A stretch of DNA of 64,000 nucleotides from Candidatus Cloacimonadota bacterium (lineage in GTDB: Bacteria > Cloacimonadota > Cloacimonadia > Cloacimonadales > Cloacimonadaceae). Both the position numbers and the translations under genes were made by a program. The stretch covers positions 4,032-68,031 of the forward strand of contig JALOBT010000009.1 of NCBI GenBank assembly GCA_023228125.1, written 5' to 3'. Each line of letters starts with the position of its first letter. Within the stretch, counting starts at the first letter, position 1. The notes beneath the pieces are model-generated. The model was not told the origin of the DNA. It made no database searches and worked only from the letters and a program-made list of their open reading frames with translations. Below, in pieces: positions 1 to 6,337 of this stretch.

Positions 1-11
1 TGAGAATTAAC

Positions 12-692
12 TTGGATGGTCGCACTTATAATATAGCAAAATCGATAAAGACCGTGATTGATGTGTATGTTGATGCCAGGAAAAAAGAATTTATTGAATT
101 CATGGGATACTGTGAAGAGATTTCGAGAATCAGAAAAGAAGAACCTCAAAAAGTAGTAGATTTTATTAAGAATCTACTGCGAGATGATGTTGATGCAAGG
201 ATATTTGAAATCGTTAGCTATGCCATACTAAAAGAATACTATTCAGATCAAAAAATATACTGGGGATGGGAGCAAGATGATCTGACTGAAGAGAATCTGA
301 TATTATATAAAACTGGAAAAACAAATGCAAATGACGGCGGTATAGATTTCGTCATGAAACCGCTTGGACGTTTTTTTCAAGTTACGGAAACCATAGACTC
401 AAGTAAGTATTTTTTAGATATTGATAAAGTACAGAAATATCCAATAACTTTTGTAGTTAAGACCGACTTGCCTGTTGAACAAATTCGTATTAAGGTTAAA
501 GAACAAGCGCAAGCCAGGTATTTAGTAAAATCGGTTGTGGCTTTATACATGAAATCTATAGAAGAGATCATCAATATTACCAAGCTTATGGAACTATTTG
601 AAGAGGTCTTATCCAAAGGTGGCAGTACTGCTATAATTGGGGAAATTGTAGTTCAGAGTCGATTTGAGTTTGACCTTAACGAAGAATCGTAA
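12..692 (+). CDS. Restriction-endonuclease-like protein (PD-(D/E)XK/Mrr-like), possibly 5' partial
   Basis: The 226-residue product has a charged helical N-terminus and a central stretch with NDGGIDF at about residue 107 followed 11 residues later by FFQVTE. This spacing resembles the GGxD...QxK core of Mrr-like PD-(D/E)XK nucleases, but the usual catalytic Lys is Thr here and the next residue is Glu. The frame stays open to the window edge and the TTG at position 12 has no visible ribosome-binding site, so the true start may lie outside the window. No methyltransferase is adjacent on the visible side; a partner could lie upstream of the window. A type II restriction enzyme is the favoured reading, by motif inference only. 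Confidence 0.5.
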   Translation: MDGRTYNIAKSIKTVIDVYVDARKKEFIEFMGYCEEISRIRKEEPQKVVDFIKNLLRDDVDARIFEIVSYAILKEYYSDQKIYWGWEQDDLTEENLILYKTGKTNANDGGIDFVMKPLGRFFQVTETIDSSKYFLDIDKVQKYPITFVVKTDLPVEQIRIKVKEQAQARYLVKSVVALYMKSIEEIINITKLMELFEEVLSKGGSTAIIGEIVVQSRFEFDLNEES

Positions 693-834
693 GATTGCTA
701 TGCTTGTAACATCCACCAAGTCCTTAATGCAAGCCTACCGCTGACAAGAATGAAGCCAGTTGATAGTCTGTTTTTGGGGTAACAATCAAAACTATTTTGC
801 GGCAAAGCAACTCCATGCCCCGTCCCATTCTTCC

Positions 835-857
835 GCAGGAACGGCGTCCTGCGCTAC
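835..857. repeat. GTAGCGC-type hairpin repeat, copy 1
   Basis: The stem is GCAGGA / TCCTGC around the loop ACGGCG and is followed by GCTAC. Compared with the copy at 986-1008, one base pair differs on both arms (G-C against A-T), so pairing is preserved. Confidence 0.7.
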
Positions 858-931
858 GTTAAAGCCTCTTTTGAGCCAATGAATCCAAGCAATCTGCCCG
901 ATCTGCGTTCTATAAACAGAATATAGGTGTT

Positions 932-955
932 GGCGGAACAGGATTCCGCCACTAC
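932..955. repeat. GTAGCGC-type hairpin repeat, copy 2
   Basis: A 7-bp stem GGCGGAA / TTCCGCC surrounds the loop CAGGA and is followed by ACTAC. It has the same layout as the flanking copies with a different stem sequence. Confidence 0.6.
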
Positions 956-985
956 ATTCTGAATTCTAAAATAACCTGTGGTTTC

Positions 986-1008
986 GCAGAAACGGCGTTC
1001 TGCGCTAC
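986..1008. repeat. GTAGCGC-type hairpin repeat, copy 3
   Basis: The stem is GCAGAA / TTCTGC around the loop ACGGCG and is followed by GCTAC. It carries a compensatory change relative to the copy at 835-857. Confidence 0.7.
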
Positions 1009-1083
1009 AAAAGCTAATGGCACTTGACAGAATTGCAGTTATATTTACCTTTGTAAGTAAAGATCAACAGGGAGAAAAAGATA

Positions 1084-2364
1084 GTGAATCGCGTAGTTGG
1101 CATCCATCAGTTCATGTCGGATAAGGTATGGAAATGGAAGTTATTAGAGCAGAAGGTAGCTCAGGTGCTATCCTTGCACGATTATCAGGAGATTCGTCTT
1201 TCGGTATTGCAGGATTATGGAGTGATTCACGAAGGCATCACAGCCCTGATGCAGGAAGATGAAGCGGCCGAGGCTGCCGAAGGCATTATCAATCTTTCCC
1301 AGCCCAATGGCGATGTCAGTTTACTCACTTTGCGTCCGGAAGGGACCATCAGCGTCTTGCATCACACCGCCAAGATTATCAAGGATCGCGATGTGCATCG
1401 CTTTTATTATATGGGGCCGATGTTTCGCAAGGGGAAAGAGAGTATTCCTTCCGAATTTCATCAATTGGGCGTGGAAATGTTGGGCAGCGACAGCGTAATC
1501 TCCGAAAACGAGGTGATCTCTCTGGGCGTGAAGATTTGTCAGCAATTGGGGCTCAAGGATGTGAAGCTGCAGCTCAATAGCTTTGGCTGTCAGGATTGCC
1601 GCGTACAGTTTTTTGAAGACATGCGCACATATTTGAAAGAGCATGAGACCGAGCTTTGCGCCGCCTGCTTTAAAAAGCTATATACCAATCCTTTTGCCGA
1701 TACGGGCTGTAAAGATGTCCAATGCGCAAAAGCGATCGGAGAAGGGCCCAAGATCATGGATTACCTCTGCCCAAATTGCCGCAAAAACTTCTCCAAAGTA
1801 AAAAAGATTCAAGCCAATCTGGCCCATCAATACACGGTGAACCCCAAGCTTTTCAAGAATTTTGCCTATTACAACGAGACCGTATTTGACTTTGTAATCC
1901 AGAAAAACGGTGGTGAGCAGGTGATCGGAGGCGGGGGACGTTATGACTACCTTTCGCGGATGATTACAGGAAAAAACATCCCGGCCGTGGGCTTTTATCT
2001 GAATATGGACAGCATCTTTGAGGTGATGGACCGGCGCGAGCTTTTTACCCCTCTGGGCAAAGACTTTAGCGTCTATATCTCCACCCAAAGCGAAGATCTG
2101 GAAATGATGCTCTTGCAGATTGCTCAGGAATTACATGAAAACAATATAAAAACTTTGCTGAGCACCGAAAAGCACAGCATCACCGAGGATGTAGCCCTGG
2201 CCAGCAAAGCAAAGTGTGAATTGATGCTGGTGATCCGGGATGAAAATGTGCGTGAAGGCAAGATCCTCATGCGCAACCTGAGCAAAGAACATCAGGATTA
2301 CATCAAGCTGGATGGCATCATAGACGCTATCCTCCTGGCTCGTAAATCTTTAAACAAAGACTAA
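1084..2364 (+). CDS. hisS: Histidyl-tRNA synthetase family protein with altered catalytic motifs
   Basis: This 426-residue class II synthetase-fold protein starts at GTG with GGGAG about 9 bases upstream. Visible are RPEGT (84-88), the motif 2 core GPMFR (111-115) with FHQLGVE, GGGGRYD (282-288), AVGF (301-304) and a C-terminal anticodon-binding-like domain (about 325-426). Aligned from memory to E. coli HisRS, the histidine-site LVRGLDYY is LFKNFAYY here, so the catalytic Arg becomes Lys258, the motif 2 loop arginines are absent, and motif 3 GLER becomes NMDS. Four Cys pairs (169/172, 192/195, 209/214, 229/232) lie in the insertion domain and could bind a metal. It may be a diverged HisRS or a HisZ-like regulator of ATP phosphoribosyltransferase, although HisZ normally lacks the C-terminal domain. 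ridA follows after 11 bases. Confidence 0.75.
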   Translation: MNRVVGIHQFMSDKVWKWKLLEQKVAQVLSLHDYQEIRLSVLQDYGVIHEGITALMQEDEAAEAAEGIINLSQPNGDVSLLTLRPEGTISVLHHTAKIIKDRDVHRFYYMGPMFRKGKESIPSEFHQLGVEMLGSDSVISENEVISLGVKICQQLGLKDVKLQLNSFGCQDCRVQFFEDMRTYLKEHETELCAACFKKLYTNPFADTGCKDVQCAKAIGEGPKIMDYLCPNCRKNFSKVKKIQANLAHQYTVNPKLFKNFAYYNETVFDFVIQKNGGEQVIGGGGRYDYLSRMITGKNIPAVGFYLNMDSIFEVMDRRELFTPLGKDFSVYISTQSEDLEMMLLQIAQELHENNIKTLLSTEKHSITEDVALASKAKCELMLVIRDENVREGKILMRNLSKEHQDYIKLDGIIDAILLARKSLNKD

Positions 2365-2375
2365 AGGAGAATACA

Positions 2376-2747
2376 ATGAAATCTATCGCAACCCACAACG
2401 CACCTGCCGCCATCGGCCCTTATTCACAGGCAGTCCTCATGAACGACACCCTGTTTGTAAGCGGACAATTGGGCATCGACCCCAGCACTGGAAACATGGC
2501 TGAAGGCTTTGAAGCTCAAGCCAATCTGGTCTTTCAACACATCAGAGCCATCCTCGAAGCCGCCGGCATGGGCATGTCCCATGTGGTAAAAGCAAGCGTC
2601 TTCCTCCAGGATATGGACGATTTTGGGAAAATCAACGAGATTTATGGCCGCAATTTCAGTGCTCCCTTTCCTGCCAGAGAAGCCATCCAAGTGGCACGCC
2701 TGCCCAAAGGCGGACTGGTGGAAATCTCTGTGATCGCAATGAGGTAA
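2376..2747 (+). CDS. ridA: RidA family reactive enamine/imine deaminase
   Basis: This is a full-length 123-residue Rid/YjgF/YER057c/UK114 protein. Family members hydrolyse the 2-aminoacrylate and other imines released by PLP enzymes. The sequence shows IGPYSQAV near the N-terminus, FVSGQLGIDP, and FPAREAIQVARLP with the conserved Arg that binds the substrate carboxylate, then EISVIA. It starts at ATG after AAAGGAG, 11 bases after the HisRS-like gene. The next gene starts 4 bases downstream with its ribosome-binding site inside the ridA end, so the genes form an operon. Confidence 0.93.
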   Translation: MKSIATHNAPAAIGPYSQAVLMNDTLFVSGQLGIDPSTGNMAEGFEAQANLVFQHIRAILEAAGMGMSHVVKASVFLQDMDDFGKINEIYGRNFSAPFPAREAIQVARLPKGGLVEISVIAMR

Positions 2748-2751
2748 ACCC

Positions 2752-3300
2752 TTGAGCATCACTACAAAAGGCGGGGACAAAGGCCAGACTTCCTTGTACA
2801 CTGGAGAAAGAATCTCCAAAAGCGACATGCGTGTGGAAGCCTATGGCAGCCTGGATGAACTGGATGCCTTTATAGGCGAAGCCAAGCACCACGTGAGCGA
2901 GTATCCGGAAGTGTTTCAGCAGCTTATCGAGATTCAAAACCGGCTGTACCGGGTGATGGGAGAGCTGGCCACACCGGATGGCTCATATCCCATGCCCCTG
3001 TGCGAGAGCGAAGTAGAAGAGATCACAGCCAGTATTCAGCACTATGAAGAAAAGCTGAATCTCAAAGGCTTTGTGATCCCAGGAGCCTGCCTGGCCAGTG
3101 CCAGATTGGACATTTGCAGGACCGTGGCGCGCAGGGCTGAACGTAGATTGACCGCCTTGGCGCAAACCACAGAAGTATCCCCTTTCCTGCAAAAATACGT
3201 GAACCGACTGTCTGATCTTTTTTACATCCTGGCACGGCATATCGAAGCTCATAAGGGAGTATTGACCTATAAGAGCAAACCCCTGAAGGGCTGCGAGTAA
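2752..3300 (+). CDS. Cob(I)alamin adenosyltransferase, PduO/MMAB type
   Basis: This 182-residue PduO-type ATP:corrinoid adenosyltransferase makes adenosylcobalamin. It shows the N-terminal ATP loop TTKGGDKGQTSLYTGERISK, YGSLDELDAFIG and the C-terminal helix motif ICRTVARRAER with YVNRLSDLFYILAR. The start is TTG at 2752, supported by GAGG at 2741-2744 inside ridA. Its presence implies coenzyme-B12-dependent enzymes elsewhere in the genome. No cobalamin riboswitch is seen, consistent with translation from the upstream operon. Confidence 0.92.
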   Translation: MSITTKGGDKGQTSLYTGERISKSDMRVEAYGSLDELDAFIGEAKHHVSEYPEVFQQLIEIQNRLYRVMGELATPDGSYPMPLCESEVEEITASIQHYEEKLNLKGFVIPGACLASARLDICRTVARRAERRLTALAQTTEVSPFLQKYVNRLSDLFYILARHIEAHKGVLTYKSKPLKGCE

Positions 3301-3347
3301 GTGAGGTTTTTAAGCTAAGAAATAGTGAATGATAAAAGGAGAAAATA

Positions 3348-4094
3348 ATGTATAAGATAGTATTACTCAGACACGGCGAGAGCATTTGGAACAAAGCCAA
3401 TCTCTTTACCGGCTGGACCGATGTGGACCTTTCTGAAAAGGGCTATATCGAAGCCAAAGAAGCTGGTAGAAGGCTCAAAGAAGCTGGCTTTACCTTTGAT
3501 GAAGCCTATACTTCCGTGCTCAAACGGGGCATCCGCACCCTCTGGCTGGCGCTGGATGAAATGGACCTGATGCACACCCCCATCCGTCATGACTGGAGGC
3601 TGAATGAACGTCATTATGGAGCCCTGCAAGGCCTGAATAAGGCAGAAACGGCCAAGAAATACGGCGAAGAGCAAGTATTGCTTTGGCGCCGCAGCTTCGA
3701 TGTCCCACCTCCTCCCCTGGAAAAAAGCGATGAGCGCTATCCGGGCAAGGACCCCCGCTATGCCAATCTGGAAGAAGAGCAGATTCCGCTGTGTGAATCC
3801 CTAAAAGATACCGTAGCCCGCACCATGCCCTTCTGGAATGAAGTGATCATTCCCAGACTGGTAGCAGGACGCAAAATGGTGATCTCGGCCCATGGCAACA
3901 GCCTGCGGGCCATCGTGAAAAATCTGGATCACATCTCCGATGAAGATATCGTGAGTTTGAATATCCCCACCGGCATCCCCCTGATCTATGAATTTGATGC
4001 CGAATTGAATGCGACAAAGCGCTACTACCTGGCTGATGAAGCAGAGGTAAAAGCAGCAGCAACCAAGGTGGCAAATCAAGCTAAGGGCCAATAA
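3348..4094 (+). CDS. gpmA: 2,3-bisphosphoglycerate-dependent phosphoglycerate mutase
   Basis: This 248-residue dPGM interconverts 3- and 2-phosphoglycerate in glycolysis. LLRHGES with the phosphorylated His9 is followed by FTGWTDVDLSEKG, RLNERHYGALQG and ISAHGNSLRAIV with the second active-site His. It starts at ATG after AAAGGAG and is followed by a strong stem-loop terminator at 4111-4142. Enolase, the next glycolytic enzyme, lies 5 kb downstream on the same strand. Confidence 0.96.
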   Translation: MYKIVLLRHGESIWNKANLFTGWTDVDLSEKGYIEAKEAGRRLKEAGFTFDEAYTSVLKRGIRTLWLALDEMDLMHTPIRHDWRLNERHYGALQGLNKAETAKKYGEEQVLLWRRSFDVPPPPLEKSDERYPGKDPRYANLEEEQIPLCESLKDTVARTMPFWNEVIIPRLVAGRKMVISAHGNSLRAIVKNLDHISDEDIVSLNIPTGIPLIYEFDAELNATKRYYLADEAEVKAAATKVANQAKGQ

Positions 4095-4110
4095 AGCTCT
4101 GTAACAATAG

Positions 4111-4150
4111 ATTGGCAATCTGCTGCAAGGTGGATTGCCAATTTTGCTTT
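4111..4150 (+). terminator. Rho-independent terminator after gpmA
   Basis: A perfect 10-bp stem ATTGGCAATC / GATTGCCAAT with a 12-base loop is followed by TTTGCTTTT, 16 bases after the gpmA stop codon. Confidence 0.8.
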
Positions 4151-4165
4151 TCAGCACATGCAGAA

Positions 4166-4374
4166 TTTGTTTGTGTCTCGTGTCGAACAAGGCCGGAGGC
4201 TTTGGAAAAAGAGGAACGGGCTTAAAAAGGGAGCACGTCCCGTGCTCTGCAGACGAGACGTCTGCAATCCAGCAACTACACTCAATCCGCACAATCCGTG
4301 TGACTATTCTTTTGATTACTGCACGCACCAGCTGAAGCTGATTGAGCGGCCGTCTGAAGACAGCGTTACGGGTA
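4166..4374. repeat. Composite multi-hairpin intergenic repeat, copy 1
   Basis: This copy shares blocks with 47238-47482 and 51141-51489. It contains hairpins GAGCACG/CGTGCTC (4231-4247), GCAGACG/CGTCTGC (4249-4265), CAGCT/AGCTG and GTCT/AGAC (4352-4361), plus two ATCCG 9-bp units. Stem sequences differ from the other copies with pairing preserved. Small reading frames through it look spurious. Confidence 0.75.
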
Positions 4375-4382
4375 AGCTTTTA

Positions 4383-5900
4383 TCATTTCAACCGCAGCAC
4401 CTTGTTTATTTGCCTCGTGCCATCAAAACTCTCAAACACAGAGAAATAGACACCGGAAGCCCAGGAATCATCCACCTCGATCACGGCCTGATCCCGCAGG
4501 TCCCAAGAGCCCAGCAATTGCCCCTTACAACTATAAAGCTTCAGTTTTCCGCCAGGGATAGCCTTGCTGATCACACTAAAGGAATCCTTGAAGGGATTTG
4601 GGTAGATGCTGATCAGGTCTGGGCAGATTTCAGAGCCGGCAGGATTGCTGATGGCAAGTTCCAGGCGCCTTACCACAGGGTCGGATTCCTGCTCGCCATA
4701 TAGTGCTATAATGGCAAAGACAGCACAGGCATCACACTCTGCAGAGGAATCCACAATATTGGTATATATGGTTTGAGAGGGATCCAGCGTAGCTAACAAT
4801 TCGTGATTGCAATATACTTTGTAGCCCGTCACAGCAGGATTTGCCGCTTCCCAAGTGAGGCTATAGTGGTTTTCGCCGTCATAGTTATGGGATAAACTAA
4901 GATTTTGCGGGCCATCCAGATAGCCGGAGATTTGCGCCTCGGAATAGCCAATTCGCCAGAGGGGATGATCCATGCTACCATACCAGTTTTTGTAACCCAT
5001 CCCGCTACTGTCACGCAAAAATGCAGAGCGGTAAAGCCGCGCATCCCAAGCACCCTGAACTCCCGTCATCACAGGCTGCGAGCTGAAGCTCCAGTGCACA
5101 CCGTCCAAGGATTTTCCCAGATACAATACCCGCCCTTCCTGAGTGCTGGGAATGCCCACCGCTGCCAGCATGTGGTAGTAACCATCGATGAATTGCACAT
5201 CCATGTGCCACACACGGTAGCCTTCGGGAAATTCTGAGATGTCGGTCAAAACAGGCTCTGACCATCCTGTGTCCAGATCACTTGTGTAGCGCAAGTAAAT
5301 ACTGCGAGGGTTCACCTTGGTATTCACAGTCCACAGCATATAATACGAGCCATTATTAAGCAGGCAGGGTGAGAGGGCAGTTTCGTTCAAAACAGGATTT
5401 GTGGAAAGCACAGAGAGGATGGTGGTGGCTGCAGACCAATTGATGCCGTCTGTGGAAGTTTTCAGCTTGATCAGCTCGCTCATCCATCCGTTTTTCTGTC
5501 TCCAGATCAGATGCATAGTACTGCCATCGGGAGATACCATGAGATGCGGATCGGAATTGTAGTGGTTGTTAATATCTGTCCCAGTATATACATCAGCCAC
5601 AGGATTGACGAGGCCATCAGGCTCTACCCAGTCAAGACCGATACTTGAAACCACGATGGAGGGATTTTCATAAGCCACATCCGAGCCTGGATACGGTGTG
5701 TGCACCATCCAGTAGTTCCAGCCACCGAAGCCCTGGGGAAAGTAGAGCACGCTGGGGTGACAGGTTTCGACGCTATCTTCTACATAGATAGGGATCAAGA
5801 GAGGCTCATCAGCATTGGGGAATGTATAACAATTCAGGTTAAAACCCTGACTTAAGCCAAAAGTAATCAGCAACAAACAAAACAATATAAGTTTCTTCAT
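4383..5900 (-). CDS. Secreted beta-propeller (GH43-like) protein with T9SS sorting domain
   Basis: This 505-residue protein has a clear signal peptide (MKKLILFCLLLITFGLSQG). Residues 50-330 hold repeated segments such as DPHLMVSPDGSTMHLIW, TSTDGINWS and ARLYRSAFLRDSSG, like five-bladed glycosidase or sialidase propellers. A fibronectin-type segment follows at about 340-415. The C-terminus (about 425-505) has SIYPNPFKDSF and ends GVYFSVF...NKVLRLK, a T9SS-type sorting domain. It is probably surface-exposed or released. The start follows GGAGG. A TTGACA on the minus strand at 5949-5954 may be its -35 box. Substrate and enzymatic activity cannot be told from sequence. Confidence 0.85.
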   Translation of the reverse strand: MKKLILFCLLLITFGLSQGFNLNCYTFPNADEPLLIPIYVEDSVETCHPSVLYFPQGFGGWNYWMVHTPYPGSDVAYENPSIVVSSIGLDWVEPDGLVNPVADVYTGTDINNHYNSDPHLMVSPDGSTMHLIWRQKNGWMSELIKLKTSTDGINWSAATTILSVLSTNPVLNETALSPCLLNNGSYYMLWTVNTKVNPRSIYLRYTSDLDTGWSEPVLTDISEFPEGYRVWHMDVQFIDGYYHMLAAVGIPSTQEGRVLYLGKSLDGVHWSFSSQPVMTGVQGAWDARLYRSAFLRDSSGMGYKNWYGSMDHPLWRIGYSEAQISGYLDGPQNLSLSHNYDGENHYSLTWEAANPAVTGYKVYCNHELLATLDPSQTIYTNIVDSSAECDACAVFAIIALYGEQESDPVVRRLELAISNPAGSEICPDLISIYPNPFKDSFSVISKAIPGGKLKLYSCKGQLLGSWDLRDQAVIEVDDSWASGVYFSVFESFDGTRQINKVLRLK

Positions 5901-6025
5901 TTTATCCTCCAGTTCGTTGAACTCAGCTTATTTAAAGGCAGGGATATCTGTCAACTATAATGTTTCACTTTTCGAGCTAAAATAGCGGGGAAACTAAGCT
6001 TTGCCAGCCCCGGCGCATAATTCCC

Positions 6026-6053
6026 TTGACTAATATCCGCATACAAGGATAGT
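6026..6053 (+). promoter_or_regulatory. Candidate sigma-70-type promoter for ferredoxin
   Basis: TTGACT at 6026-6031 and GATAGT at 6048-6053 with 16-bp spacing lie about 30 bases upstream of the ferredoxin start. This is a sequence match only. Confidence 0.35.
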
Positions 6054-6081
6054 GGCCAAAAATAATAAAAGGAGTCTTATC

Positions 6082-6252
6082 ATGGCAGTAAAGATTGATA
6101 AAGATACCTGCATAGGCTGCGGTGCCTGCGTGGATGTATGTCCCGTAAGCGCGCTTTCGATGGAAAATGACAAGGCTGTGTGTGATGAAGGAACTTGCAT
6201 AGATTGCGGTGCCTGCATTGCCACCTGCCCAGTTTCGGCCATTAGCGAATAA
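6082..6252 (+). CDS. 2[4Fe-4S] ferredoxin
   Basis: This 56-residue clostridial-type ferredoxin has two CxxCxxCxxxCP motifs (CIGCGACVDVCP and CIDCGACIATCP), each able to hold a [4Fe-4S] cluster. It is a small cytoplasmic electron carrier typical of anaerobes. The ATG at 6082 is chosen over an upstream in-frame ATG because AAAGGAG lies 7 bases before it and the resulting length is the family norm. A stem-loop follows at 6273-6303, suggesting a single-gene transcript. Confidence 0.95.
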   Translation: MAVKIDKDTCIGCGACVDVCPVSALSMENDKAVCDEGTCIDCGACIATCPVSAISE

Positions 6253-6272
6253 TTTAACCAACAACAATTCTG

Positions 6273-6310
6273 GGTGGAGCTGGCAAAATAGGTCAGTTCC
6301 ACCTTTTCCT
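6273..6310 (+). terminator. Rho-independent terminator after ferredoxin
   Basis: A 9-bp stem GGTGGAGCT / AGTTCCACC with one G-T pair and a 13-base loop is followed by TTTTCCTT, 20 bases after the ferredoxin stop. Confidence 0.65.
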
Positions 6311-6337
6311 TATCATCTATAATACAGGGAGTTCAAA

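Larger units (their letters stand above)
693..1083. other. Intergenic region with three hairpin repeats
   Basis: No gene is seen in these 391 bases. They hold three short inverted repeats of one family (835-857, 932-955, 986-1008) and, at about 893-918, a degenerate 9-bp motif (ATCTGCC, ATCTGCG) that recurs near 42328. A TTGACA at 1024-1029 could be a -35 box for the next gene, but no good -10 follows at normal spacing. Confidence 0.6.
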
